NCBI GenBank assembly: GCA_947454235.1
Contig: CANGIY010000003.1
Location: 1-64,000 of the forward strand
DNA length: 64,000 nucleotides
From: Chitinophagaceae bacterium
GTDB taxonomy: Bacteria > Bacteroidota > Bacteroidia > Chitinophagales > Chitinophagaceae
Reading direction: 5' to 3'
The translations under genes and the position numbers were made by a program. Positions 28,209-36,895 of this stretch are shown here, piece after piece; position 1 is the first letter of the stretch; each line of letters begins with the position of its first letter. The notes under the pieces were generated by a model. That model was not told the DNA's origin, ran no database searches, and worked only from the letters and a program-made list of their open reading frames with translations.

Positions 28209-30419
28209 ATGGCTGTAATACAGAAGATTAGAAACCAATATGGAAAAATTGCAGGCGGCATTATCGCAGTTTCGCTTGTAGCATTCATTGTTTCAGACGC
28301 CCGTAATGGCGCTATCAAAAGTGTTTTTGGTGGCGACGATAATTATGTAGTAAGCATTAATGGCAAAAAAATTGATGCTAAAACATATCAACAACGCGTA
28401 CATGAGTATGAAACACTCATGGAAATTTACCAACCTAATCAGCCATTAAACGAGGCTTCTAAGGCGCAAATTCGCGAGCAAGTGCTTCAGCAAATGGAGT
28501 ATGAGACTGTTGTAAATGACATTTGTGATAAAATGGGTATCGTGATTCCTGCTAGCGAGGAAAACGATATGATATATGGCGACAACGCACACCCAATGGT
28601 GCGTCAGTTCACATATAGCGGACAACAAGTGTTCAACGACCCTAACACCAAGCAGTTTGATAAAAACAGGGTGAAAGGTATCGAAGACCAAATGAAGAAA
28701 GATCCAAAATCTGACCCGTACGGCAAGTACATGGATTCTTGGAATTCTGTAAAAGCATTTGTTACCCGTAACCTTAAGATGGATAAGTTCAATACGTTGA
28801 TGGCAGCATCAGCTATTGTTCCGAATTATGTGGTGAAAAGGAATATGGAATTAGGTAATTCGTTGGTTTCTGCCCGTTACGTAAAAGTTCCGTACACTGC
28901 TATTCCTGATGCTGAAGTTAAGATATCAGAAGATGATTTGAAAGCATACGTTGATAAGCATAAGAAGATGTTCCTCGCTGACCAAGCGGCACGTAGCATT
29001 GAGTATGTTTCTTTCGATATCGTTCCTTCTGTTCAAGATACTCAAGCTTGTCTTACCTTCTTAAACGGAGCTAAAGAAGAGTTTGCAACTGCTAAAGACC
29101 TCAAAAACTTTGTAAGTGCAAAATCAGAAGAAAACGGTATTAACCCTGATGTTTACATCGCTAAAAAGATGTTCCCATCACGTTATGCTGATACTTTGTA
29201 TTCCCTCCCTGTAGGTTCAGTATATGGCCCTTATCAGGAAAATGGAGCTTACTATGTTGCTAAAGTAGCTGACAAGAAAACGCTTCCTGATAGTGTAAAA
29301 TTCAGAGAAATAATCGTTGTTGTTAACACTGGTAAAGACCAGGTAATGACTGACGAAGCTGCCAACAAAAAGATGGACAGCATCATTACTGCAATGTCTA
29401 GCGGTGTTCCTTACGATTCTTTGAACAAACTTTCTAGTAACTACGACCCTAACAATCCGAAAGGTGAAGTAAATATCACTTTGGCGCAAAAACCACAAAT
29501 CTCTGAAGGTCTTTCTAAAGACATTGCTGATTTCGTGTTTGACGGCAAAGCGGGTGAGAAAAAGAAAATTAAATGCGACAAGAGCAAAGATAATGGACCT
29601 ACTTTCTACTCTTATGTAGAAATCATGGAACAAAAAGACGTTCAACCTTGCGCTCAAATTGCTTTAATCTCTAAAAAATTGCTCTCTAGCGACAGTACTA
29701 ACAAGGCTATCTATTCAAAAGCAATTGAGTTTGGCAACAAAGCAACAAATGGCAAAGCTTTTGATGAAGCTTGCAAAGCAATGAACCTCCAAAAAAGAAA
29801 TGGTGACTTCCTTAAAGAAACCAGCCAATCAATTGAAGGTTTAGGTGCTGCTCGTGAAGTAGTTAGATGGGCTTACGAAGCTAAACTTGATGAGGTTAAA
29901 CAACAACCTTTCACTATTGGTGATCAACGTTTCGTAGTAGCTAAACTTTCTGCAATTGTTGAAAAAAACACAACACCTGTTACTCCTTCAATGAAACCAC
30001 AATTGGAACAAATTGTAAGGGAAGAAAAGAAAGCAGAGAAATTGAAAGCTAAATATGGTAAAGCTGCTCTTGAACAAATTGCTCAGGAAAACGGACAAGC
30101 GGTTGAACAAGCCGACTCAATCAGGTACACTGAAGACAGGCATCCAAAACTTGGTTTCGAACCAAAAGTAATGGGCTATCTGTTCAACAGTGCTACTCAA
30201 CCAAATGCGGTTTCTACAGGTATCCAATCACAAGGTGGTGTATACTTCGTATCTCTTGCTAACAAAACTCCGATTACTGCTGACCCAGTTGCAATGCAAA
30301 ATGAAATGATGCAAAAAAGGCAACAAGAAGAAGGTCAGTTGAGGAACTTCATGACTCAAATGTTGCAACAAACATTGACAAAATCAGACAACAAGAAGTA
30401 CTTGATGAAGAACTTCTAA
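28209..30419 (+). CDS. PpiD-like periplasmic folding chaperone / peptidyl-prolyl isomerase
   Basis: A 736-residue protein with one N-terminal membrane anchor (about 15-30, cytoplasmic start MAVIQKIRNQYGK) and a large periplasmic part, as in PpiD. A SurA_N/PpiD-like helical chaperone region surrounds one or more parvulin-like domains (the SVYGPYQENGAYYVAKV strand near 335-352 is the typical end of a rotamase domain), and the C-terminal third returns to helices. The family helps proteins fold after export. It is transcribed alone, with its own promoter and a strong terminator. Confidence 0.88.
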   Translation: MAVIQKIRNQYGKIAGGIIAVSLVAFIVSDARNGAIKSVFGGDDNYVVSINGKKIDAKTYQQRVHEYETLMEIYQPNQPLNEASKAQIREQVLQQMEYETVVNDICDKMGIVIPASEENDMIYGDNAHPMVRQFTYSGQQVFNDPNTKQFDKNRVKGIEDQMKKDPKSDPYGKYMDSWNSVKAFVTRNLKMDKFNTLMAASAIVPNYVVKRNMELGNSLVSARYVKVPYTAIPDAEVKISEDDLKAYVDKHKKMFLADQAARSIEYVSFDIVPSVQDTQACLTFLNGAKEEFATAKDLKNFVSAKSEENGINPDVYIAKKMFPSRYADTLYSLPVGSVYGPYQENGAYYVAKVADKKTLPDSVKFREIIVVVNTGKDQVMTDEAANKKMDSIITAMSSGVPYDSLNKLSSNYDPNNPKGEVNITLAQKPQISEGLSKDIADFVFDGKAGEKKKIKCDKSKDNGPTFYSYVEIMEQKDVQPCAQIALISKKLLSSDSTNKAIYSKAIEFGNKATNGKAFDEACKAMNLQKRNGDFLKETSQSIEGLGAAREVVRWAYEAKLDEVKQQPFTIGDQRFVVAKLSAIVEKNTTPVTPSMKPQLEQIVREEKKAEKLKAKYGKAALEQIAQENGQAVEQADSIRYTEDRHPKLGFEPKVMGYLFNSATQPNAVSTGIQSQGGVYFVSLANKTPITADPVAMQNEMMQKRQQEEGQLRNFMTQMLQQTLTKSDNKKYLMKNF

Positions 30420-30436
30420 TGTCTAACAGATATACT

Positions 30437-30464
30437 AAAAAAGACCGCTTCGGCGGTCTTTTTT
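30437..30464. terminator. Bidirectional terminator between the PpiD-like and PyrR-like genes
   Basis: AAGACCGC-TTCG-GCGGTCTT (30441-30460) is a perfect 8-bp stem with a stable TTCG loop, flanked by an A run on the left and a T run on the right. It can end transcription from both converging genes. Confidence 0.92.
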
Positions 30465-30512
30465 AGTTATGTACTTATTGAGTTTATATTGCTTTGGCTA
30501 CCGGAATGACTT

Positions 30513-31016
30513 CTATTCGGTCAGATAAACAGCATTAATTGACTTGTCTGAAATTTCAACTTCAATATGCTCCTGTATAGTTGTAGCCAGTGTCTGCCCA
30601 ACAATATCACAAGCAATAGGGAATGATTTGTGCTTCCTATCTACAAGTACAGCTACCATCACTTTTCTCAAATCGTATGAAAGCAAGGCATGTAACGAGT
30701 AAGCCAGCGTTTTGCCCGAATTAGCAACATCGTCAACTATCACGACTGCTCTATCAGTGAGGTTATCTTCGAAAGTAAGCGCATGATTCAGCGGGTTTCT
30801 TTTGTTGATAGACACCGACAGCACTTCTATTTTCAACGGGCTTATTTCTTGTAAAATGCCTCCTAAAACATCAGCAACAGTTTTACCACCTTTCTCTACA
30901 CCTACAAGCGTAATAGCATCTTCGTTGGCATTGAGCTCCCAAATCTCAAAGGCCATGCGCCTTAGCTTGTGGGCAATTTTTTCTTTATCTAAAATCAGCA
31001 GTTTTTTCTTTTTCAT
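30513..31016 (-). CDS. PyrR-like phosphoribosyltransferase
   Basis: A 167-residue type I phosphoribosyltransferase. The PRPP-binding loop is VVIVDDVANSGKT (91-103), preceded by a VGVEKGG pyrophosphate-binding loop (38-44). The order and size resemble PyrR/uracil phosphoribosyltransferase, but I see no pyrimidine genes nearby and no PyrR-binding leader. The substrate is therefore open. Twelve bp separate it from the upstream MacB-type permease gene on the same strand. Confidence 0.8.
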   Translation of the reverse strand: MKKKKLLILDKEKIAHKLRRMAFEIWELNANEDAITLVGVEKGGKTVADVLGGILQEISPLKIEVLSVSINKRNPLNHALTFEDNLTDRAVVIVDDVANSGKTLAYSLHALLSYDLRKVMVAVLVDRKHKSFPIACDIVGQTLATTIQEHIEVEISDKSINAVYLTE

Positions 31017-31027
31017 TGTACTCTACT

Positions 31028-32287
31028 TTAGTGTGTACGTATTGCCACTACCGGGTCAAGTTTTGACGCTCTGCGGGCAGGAATAAACCCGGAAATAACG
31101 CCAACAAAGATAGAAACACTCAACCCTACAATGAAATTTTCAAACGACAATTCTATCTGGGCATCAATCAATTTGCTTACCAACATACTGAGCAATTCAA
31201 CCAATACTATACCAATAAGCCCACCTATTACGCACAACACTATTGACTCTAAAAGAAACTCCAACAAAATAGAAGAACGTCTGGCACCAATGGCTTTTTT
31301 CAGCCCTATTATTTTAGTTCTCTCCTTCACGGTAACAAACATGATATTGGCAATTCCAAAGGCTCCCACGAGCAATGAAAACAAGCCAATGCACCACCCT
31401 GCCACTTTAATTTTTGAGAACATGTCATCAATCATCTTAGCGATGCCGTTTAGCTGATTGACCGCGAAATCATCTTTTTGATCGGGTTTTATTTTATGCA
31501 CCCTGCGCAGTACGCCACGCACCTCGTCTTTCACTTCAGGTACATTAACAGGGTTGTATGACTTTACTATTAGGCGCGGGTTGTATTGTAGTGACTTGAC
31601 ATCAACTAACCCTGTAACCGACTCGTAAGGCGTTAGAATGCCATTGTCAAAGTCGAAGTCGGCCATGTTTTGCCCGGTTTTCTTCAGTACACCAATAACT
31701 ATGTATTGTCTACCCAAAAAGGAAATGCTTTTGCCTACCGGGGTAACTCCACCATTGAATAAAGACTTAGCTATTTCACTGCCTATAACCACATTGTTGT
31801 TACCGCCTTCTAATTCTGAAGTAGAAAAGTAACGACCATTAACTACTTCAATGTTTTGTACTTTTTCAAATCCGGTATTAATTGCATAAGCCCTTACACT
31901 AGATACTTCTTGATTGGCATACTTAACATTGATTTGATTGAGTGGCAGGCAAAGCGTAACAAGTGCCATATCGTGCAACTGCGCATCTAACGCCCTTACT
32001 TCAAAATTGGTCATACTAGGGCGACGCCAGTACTCCCACCATTTGTACTCGCCTTGCTCCTCTCCCGGCCACGGCCAACGACCAATATAAAGCACATCAG
32101 AACCGAGTGTCTCTACCTTGGTACGAATCATTTTACGGGCACTATCAAGCGAGGTAAGTACAGCTATAATGCAAAATATACCGATCGTAATACCCAGCAA
32201 AGAAAGGAATGTACGCAACTTATTTGCCTTCAATTCCTGTAAAGATTGAACGACACTGTTTGAAACTATTTGTAAGCCGCGAGCCAT
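31028..32287 (-). CDS. MacB/FtsX-type ABC transporter permease
   Basis: A 419-residue permease with the MacB topology: one N-terminal membrane helix (about 30-50, after the ELKANKLRTFLSLLGI motif), a periplasmic MacB_PCD domain, then three helices in the C-terminal FtsX domain ending GFIPARRASKLDP. These proteins act in mechanotransmission and export rather than import. The ATPase subunit is not adjacent. The ATG at 32287 is preferred over a TTG 12 bp upstream. Confidence 0.9.
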   Translation of the reverse strand: MARGLQIVSNSVVQSLQELKANKLRTFLSLLGITIGIFCIIAVLTSLDSARKMIRTKVETLGSDVLYIGRWPWPGEEQGEYKWWEYWRRPSMTNFEVRALDAQLHDMALVTLCLPLNQINVKYANQEVSSVRAYAINTGFEKVQNIEVVNGRYFSTSELEGGNNNVVIGSEIAKSLFNGGVTPVGKSISFLGRQYIVIGVLKKTGQNMADFDFDNGILTPYESVTGLVDVKSLQYNPRLIVKSYNPVNVPEVKDEVRGVLRRVHKIKPDQKDDFAVNQLNGIAKMIDDMFSKIKVAGWCIGLFSLLVGAFGIANIMFVTVKERTKIIGLKKAIGARRSSILLEFLLESIVLCVIGGLIGIVLVELLSMLVSKLIDAQIELSFENFIVGLSVSIFVGVISGFIPARRASKLDPVVAIRTH

Positions 32288-32426
32288 GGTACAACACAAA
32301 AATAGCGGTAATAGTTGGTATTCATGCGAACGGAAAAGTTATTTTGGGCTATGGGCCAAAAAACAACAAACCGATTCTTTCAGTTTTATGATATTAATGA
32401 ATGTCATTTGCTATTTTCGCAATACG

Positions 32427-33044
32427 ATGGCCGTCCAAAGACTTGTACAATCTTTTTTTGCTTTCTTTTTCCTGCTCTGTTCATTCAGCAATCAGGCGCA
32501 GGAAATACACTTTAGCGACTCACTGAAATCGTACAATAAGATTCGATTGTTCACCGATGCCAAAGGGATGAATAAACTCACCATTTGGGGCGGCGTAAAC
32601 GTAGCTACCGGCCTGGGAGGAATGCTGCTATCAAAAGATGAGCAGTTTCAATATTTTTCAGGTATGAACCTGGCTTGGGGCGCTGTGAATAGCACCATAG
32701 GCTTGTTGGTGATGCAAAAACTGAAGCGCCAGTCGCTTTCGCCATACGATGGAAGAAAGTATTACCTCGACTACAAAACCGGGAAGAAAGCCTATGTCAT
32801 CAATATTGGGCTCGATGGAGTTTATATGCTTTCAGGGGCATTGATGATGGCGCATTCAAAAAATGACCTAACCCACGAGAATATGTGGCAAGGGTTTGGG
32901 AAATCAGTGATTATACAAGGTATTTTCCTGCTGGTATTTGACAATGTAATGTACTATAGCCACGACAAGTACAACCGCAAGTGGCTGCGTATTCTTTCAG
33001 AAATGGAGTTTACCGGAAACGGAATTGGTATTCCAATTAAGTAA
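32427..33044 (+). CDS. Unknown membrane protein with signal peptide
   Basis: A 205-residue protein of unrecognised function. The ATG at 32427 gives a signal peptide (VQRLVQSFFAFFFLLCSF ending NQAQ). The mature part has three or four weakly hydrophobic helices with glycine-rich turns (GGVNVATGLGGMLL; GLDGVYMLSGALMM; FGKSVIIQGIFLLVF). I recall such four-helix proteins as a conserved Bacteroidota family of unknown role. It is divergent from the permease gene and ends 1 bp before the convergent cvpA-like gene. Confidence 0.65.
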   Translation: MAVQRLVQSFFAFFFLLCSFSNQAQEIHFSDSLKSYNKIRLFTDAKGMNKLTIWGGVNVATGLGGMLLSKDEQFQYFSGMNLAWGAVNSTIGLLVMQKLKRQSLSPYDGRKYYLDYKTGKKAYVINIGLDGVYMLSGALMMAHSKNDLTHENMWQGFGKSVIIQGIFLLVFDNVMYYSHDKYNRKWLRILSEMEFTGNGIGIPIK

Positions 33045-33045
33045 A

Positions 33046-33573
33046 TTATTTACTACCCGAGTGGAAGAACTCCTGAAGTTTAGAAAACACATCGCGAGCG
33101 AATGGGAGTATATGCCCGATGTAACCAAAGAGTTTAGGCGTAAGCCCTTTAAAAAGTCCGTAGGTTTTTGACGCTGCAATTTGTTCGGGGGTAATCATTT
33201 TCATTTCGGTTGAAAGCCACAATATAGAACTAAACACCACACACCCCACAATGGCATAAAGCACGCCGCCAATGGCTTTGTTTACTGTTCCCAGCATCAA
33301 CCCTTCTACAGCGCCTTGAAGCAATTTTGCCAACATCCGCACTCCAATCACCACACCCGCAAAAAGAATGATGTAAGCCAATAATGGTGCCCACGTAAGT
33401 GTTGTGTACCCATGTTCCAACAACCAGCTGGCAAAAGATTGCGACATTTTCATTGCGCAGAGCACCCCTAGCAGGATGGCCACGAACGAAAATGCCGCAA
33501 CAATAAATCCGCGGCTGTAACCGCGATAAAAAAACAATGCTATTACTACGAGCGCAGTAAAATCAATGGCCAT
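33046..33573 (-). CDS. CvpA-family membrane protein
   Basis: A 175-residue protein with four predicted membrane helices in the CvpA layout: an initial MAIDFTALVVIALFFYRGYSRG with the conserved R-G-F helix hairpin, and a second pair around 60-85 and 100-122. CvpA was first linked to colicin V production in E. coli, but the family is broadly envelope-related with unclear mechanism. It lies 3 bp after the yqeY-like gene, in a probable operon of gldC, yqeY and cvpA. Confidence 0.85.
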   Translation of the reverse strand: MAIDFTALVVIALFFYRGYSRGFIVAAFSFVAILLGVLCAMKMSQSFASWLLEHGYTTLTWAPLLAYIILFAGVVIGVRMLAKLLQGAVEGLMLGTVNKAIGGVLYAIVGCVVFSSILWLSTEMKMITPEQIAASKTYGLFKGLTPKLFGYIGHILPFARDVFSKLQEFFHSGSK

Positions 33574-33576
33574 GCT

Positions 33577-34029
33577 CTAGCCTTTCAGTAATTGCTTAAG
33601 GGCCTCAGAAATGGTTTTACCATCTGCCTTTCCTGCAAGTTCTTTCGATGCTACACCCATCACTTTACCCATATCGGCAGGCGAAGCAGCACCAACGCGC
33701 GCAATGATTTCTTTCAATACCGCATTCAACTCATCAGCCGACATTGGTTGTGGAAGGAAGCGTTCAATAACTTTCAACTCTTCTCTTTCCTTTTCAGCCA
33801 AATCAGCACGATTTTGTTTCTCGAAAATGTCGAGTGAATCGCGACGTTGTTTCGCCATCTTCTGCAACATTTTCATTTCGGTAGCTTCTGAAAGCACATC
33901 ACTTGCACCCTCAGCAGTTTTTTCGATAATGATGGCAGCTTTAATAGCCCTTAACGAGCGCAATCCGGCTTCATCCTTAGCCTTCATGGCTACCTTTATT
34001 TCTTCATTTACTTTTGCTTCTAAAGACAT
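33577..34029 (-). CDS. GatB/YqeY domain protein
   Basis: A 150-residue YqeY-type protein, equivalent to the tRNA-binding tail domain of GatB but free-standing. The start (MSLEAKVNEEIKVAMKAKD), the central ERFLPQPMS and the closing DMGKVMG ... GKADG motifs match the family along its whole length. Its role is not well established; it may help bind tRNA-like substrates. It lies between gldC (25-bp gap) and cvpA. Confidence 0.9.
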   Translation of the reverse strand: MSLEAKVNEEIKVAMKAKDEAGLRSLRAIKAAIIIEKTAEGASDVLSEATEMKMLQKMAKQRRDSLDIFEKQNRADLAEKEREELKVIERFLPQPMSADELNAVLKEIIARVGAASPADMGKVMGVASKELAGKADGKTISEALKQLLKG

Positions 34030-34054
34030 AACTTGGTATAAATGGATTTAAAAA

Positions 34055-34393
34055 TTATTGATTGTTTTGCAAAGCGTCCATTGACTTCTGATAGAACTTA
34101 TCGGCAAATTCTTTCAGCTCTTTAGCCAATTCGGCATTGTTGGTAGCGCGCTGGTATGTTTGCGACATACCAATGAGCGATTGATAAAAGAAGTCGTTCA
34201 TCTCATCAACCATCATATTGGTAGTCCAAAGGTCAATTCTAAGTGCTTCTTTTGCTTTACCATCCCACAAGCCAAGCAAAAGCCCTTTTGCTGCATTGAG
34301 GTCATCAATACCGGCACCAGGAGCCTTCCATTCTATTTTGGCAGGCATTTTATCATCGCCTAAGGTTACTGCAATTGAAATTTCAGATGTCAT
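34055..34393 (-). CDS. gldC: Gliding motility protein GldC
   Basis: A 112-residue protein matching GldC, a small protein specific to Bacteroidota and needed for normal gliding in the organisms studied. The conserved core LRIDLWTTNMMVDEMN is clear. It has no signal peptide and is probably cytoplasmic. With the T9SS cargo seen at both ends of the window, its presence suggests a gliding or T9SS-bearing organism, although gldC alone does not prove motility. It heads a short operon with the yqeY-like and cvpA-like genes. Confidence 0.9.
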   Translation of the reverse strand: MTSEISIAVTLGDDKMPAKIEWKAPGAGIDDLNAAKGLLLGLWDGKAKEALRIDLWTTNMMVDEMNDFFYQSLIGMSQTYQRATNNAELAKELKEFADKFYQKSMDALQNNQ

Positions 34394-34481
34394 TTTTTGA
34401 TTGTCTGTTTTTTGAAAAACGGGTAAAATTAAAGGTATAAATTGATAGTTGCGCCCCCCTGGCTATTTTCTGCGGCGGGTG

Positions 34482-34511
34482 TTGAAAAAATAGTCGTAAC
34501 CCGTAATTTTA
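34482..34511 (+). promoter_or_regulatory. Candidate promoter of dtd-sirtuin
   Basis: TTG (34482-34484), a 19-bp spacer and TAATTTTA (34504-34511), one mismatch from TAnnTTTG. The dtd ATG lies 8 bp downstream, so the transcript would be almost leaderless. Confidence 0.4.
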
Positions 34512-34518
34512 CGAGGTT

Positions 34519-34971
34519 ATGAGAGTAGTTATTCAAAGGGTTTCAAGTGCTTCGGTAACTATTGATGGAGTAATTAAATCGGCTATTGAGCGTGGTTTTT
34601 TAATTCTGTTGGGTGTAGAGACCGAAGACACCAAGGAAGATGCAGAATGGCTTTGCGGAAAAATAAGTCAGCTTAGGGTGTTTTCAGATGACGCCGGACT
34701 CATGAACCTGGATATTAATTCCATAGTGGGCGATGTGATTGTCGTGAGCCAGTTTACACTGCACGCTATGACCAAAAAGGGCAACAGACCTTCGTTTATT
34801 AAAGCCGCCCGCCCCGACCAGGCAATACCGCTGTACGAGTATTTTGTTGCAACGTTGCAATCTAAAATATCAGGGAAAGTACTCACCGGGCAGTTTGGTG
34901 CTGACATGAAAGTTGCCCTGGTAAATGACGGCCCCGTAACAATAACAATGGATACCAAGAACAAAGAATAA
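34519..34971 (+). CDS. dtd: D-aminoacyl-tRNA deacylase
   Basis: A 150-residue Dtd, which removes D-amino acids (and glycine mis-loaded on tRNA-Ala) from tRNA. The two signature motifs are present: SQFTL (77-81) and NDGPVT (136-141, the canonical N-x-G-P-x-T with the chirality-checking Gly-Pro). The family length is 145-150. It precedes the sirtuin gene by 11 bp and is probably co-transcribed with it. Confidence 0.95.
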   Translation: MRVVIQRVSSASVTIDGVIKSAIERGFLILLGVETEDTKEDAEWLCGKISQLRVFSDDAGLMNLDINSIVGDVIVVSQFTLHAMTKKGNRPSFIKAARPDQAIPLYEYFVATLQSKISGKVLTGQFGADMKVALVNDGPVTITMDTKNKE

Positions 34972-34982
34972 ACCACTGAACC

Positions 34983-35678
34983 ATGAACAAAAAGAAACTC
35001 GTTGTATTAAGCGGTGCAGGCATAAGTGCTGAAAGCGGACTGAAAACTTTCAGGGACAGCGACGGACTGTGGGAGGGATATAAAATAACAGACGTAGCAA
35101 CCCCAGCGGCATTTATCAAAAACCCTAAACTGGTACTGGATTTTTACAATTTCAGGCGCAAAGCAGTAGCCGAGGCACAGCCAAATATTGCACATCACAT
35201 TTTAGCAGAACTGGAACAACACTTTGACGTACACATTGTTACGCAAAATATTGATGACCTGCACGAAAGAGCAGGAAGTACCAAGGTACTGCATCTGCAT
35301 GGTGAAATCTTTAAAATGCGCAGTGTCAATAACCAAACGAAGACTTTTGAGATTAGAGGCGATATTCAACTTGGCGACCGCTCCCCTATCGATGGCGGTC
35401 AAATGCGACCGCATATTGTGTGGTTTGGTGAAGCTGTACCCATGATCGAGACTGCAGTGCCCATTATGCGTTCGGCTGACTATTTTATACTGGTTGGCAC
35501 CTCACTAGTGGTGTACCCAGCGGCAGGTTTGGTTGATTATGTAAACGATGATGTTAAGAAATTCATTGTCGACAAAAAAATACCGCCGGTAACCGACTAC
35601 ATCAACATAGTGCCTATTGAATTACCTGCTACAGAAGGCATGGTAAGGGTGAAAGAACTACTGATGCGTGAAAAGTAA
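34983..35678 (+). CDS. Sir2-family NAD-dependent deacylase lacking the zinc cysteines
   Basis: A 231-residue sirtuin. GAGISAESG (11-19), QNIDDLHERAG (88-98), the catalytic LHLHGE with His106, and the late VGTSLVVYPAAG are all present. Tyr55 and Arg58 form the Y-x-x-R pair that in SIRT5/CobB-like enzymes favours succinyl- and malonyl-lysine. The small zinc domain after residue 108 contains no cysteine, so the usual four zinc ligands are absent and the domain must be held by other means. This variation is known among Bacteroidota sirtuins as far as I recall. It follows dtd by 11 bp. Confidence 0.9.
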   Translation: MNKKKLVVLSGAGISAESGLKTFRDSDGLWEGYKITDVATPAAFIKNPKLVLDFYNFRRKAVAEAQPNIAHHILAELEQHFDVHIVTQNIDDLHERAGSTKVLHLHGEIFKMRSVNNQTKTFEIRGDIQLGDRSPIDGGQMRPHIVWFGEAVPMIETAVPIMRSADYFILVGTSLVVYPAAGLVDYVNDDVKKFIVDKKIPPVTDYINIVPIELPATEGMVRVKELLMREK

Positions 35679-35689
35679 ATAAGAGCTAC

Positions 35690-36895
35690 TTAAAACGCCT
35701 TAAATGCCCAAACCGGGAAGCTTTCACCGGCTAAAAACTGTGTTCTGTCTTCAGGTAATTGCATGAAGGCATGGGTATTTAATAAATTGGCAAGGTCACC
35801 CGAACCGTGACCTTCAAGTGGAGTTGCCATCAACACTCCGGTAGCAGTATAAGAAAGCTGCACCTGAACAAAGTATATTAGCGCAGGCTTAAATTGAATA
35901 TCGCAGGTAAGCACTGCATATGGAACCTGAACAATCTCTTGTTGCATTGACTTTTTCAGCCACGGCAGAAAATACCTGTGCAGGCACATGAAAGAACTCA
36001 CAGGGTTACCCGGAAAAGCAAAAATGGTACAGCCATTTTCCTGCACTCCAAAGTAAAAAGGTTTACCCGGGCGCTGCCTGATTTTATGAAAGACACACTT
36101 TACACCAAGCTGCTCTAAGACTTTTGGCAAGTGGTCGAACTTACCCATTGACACACCACCTGTAAGCAACAAAGCGTCGTTTGAATTTAAGAGGCGGCCC
36201 ATTTCCGTTTTCAAACTTTCCTCATCGTCACTAATGTGCAAGTAGCCCGGTTTTATGCCCCGTTGTTCAACAACCGCCCCCAACATAAAAGGATTTGACC
36301 TGCGAACTTGCCAATCGGTAGCGGGCATATCAGGTTCTACCAGTTCATTGCCTGTTGAGATAATAGTTATTCGGGGCTGACGAAATACTTTTAATTGCGT
36401 CTTGCCTACCGTTGCGCAGGCAGCAATAACAGCGGCATCAACTACGGTGCCTGATTCCACCAAACAAGCTCCGGCATTGCGGTCGGCACCACGCTTATGA
36501 ATTGCCAACCCTTGTTTTAATTCATTGATATTAATGGTAGCTTTTCCATTGGCTATTGAAATGTCTTCATAACGCACCACAGTATCAAAAGACGCATGAA
36601 CACCCGCACCTGTCATCACTTCCACGCACTCACATTTGTTACCTGCTATAGGCTCGTGTCCCGCAGGCTGCACCCCAACAATATCAAAAGTCCTGACACC
36701 TGCTTCGAAATCGGCATATTTTACAGCAATACCATCCATTGTGCTCCTGTCACAGGCGGGGAAAGGTCTATCTGCATAAATTGTTTCAGCCAATACCCTA
36801 CCCGAGGTGTTCATGAACAATACTTCTTCAGTACCTAAATCAATTGCGGCAGCGAGCACTTTTTCTTCAGCTTCCTGAACAGATATCATTTTCAT
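35690..36895 (-). CDS. moeA: Molybdopterin molybdotransferase
   Basis: A 401-residue MoeA, which inserts molybdate into adenylylated molybdopterin. Seen are CDRSTMDGIAV near the start, STGNEL, the GGVSMGKFDH molybdopterin-binding motif and FAFPGNPVSSF. Its ATG overlaps the stop codon of the histidine kinase by 1 base (TAATG), so the two are translationally coupled, an unexpected pairing. Other moa/mob genes are not in the window. Confidence 0.93.
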   Translation of the reverse strand: MKMISVQEAEEKVLAAAIDLGTEEVLFMNTSGRVLAETIYADRPFPACDRSTMDGIAVKYADFEAGVRTFDIVGVQPAGHEPIAGNKCECVEVMTGAGVHASFDTVVRYEDISIANGKATININELKQGLAIHKRGADRNAGACLVESGTVVDAAVIAACATVGKTQLKVFRQPRITIISTGNELVEPDMPATDWQVRRSNPFMLGAVVEQRGIKPGYLHISDDEESLKTEMGRLLNSNDALLLTGGVSMGKFDHLPKVLEQLGVKCVFHKIRQRPGKPFYFGVQENGCTIFAFPGNPVSSFMCLHRYFLPWLKKSMQQEIVQVPYAVLTCDIQFKPALIYFVQVQLSYTATGVLMATPLEGHGSGDLANLLNTHAFMQLPEDRTQFLAGESFPVWAFKAF

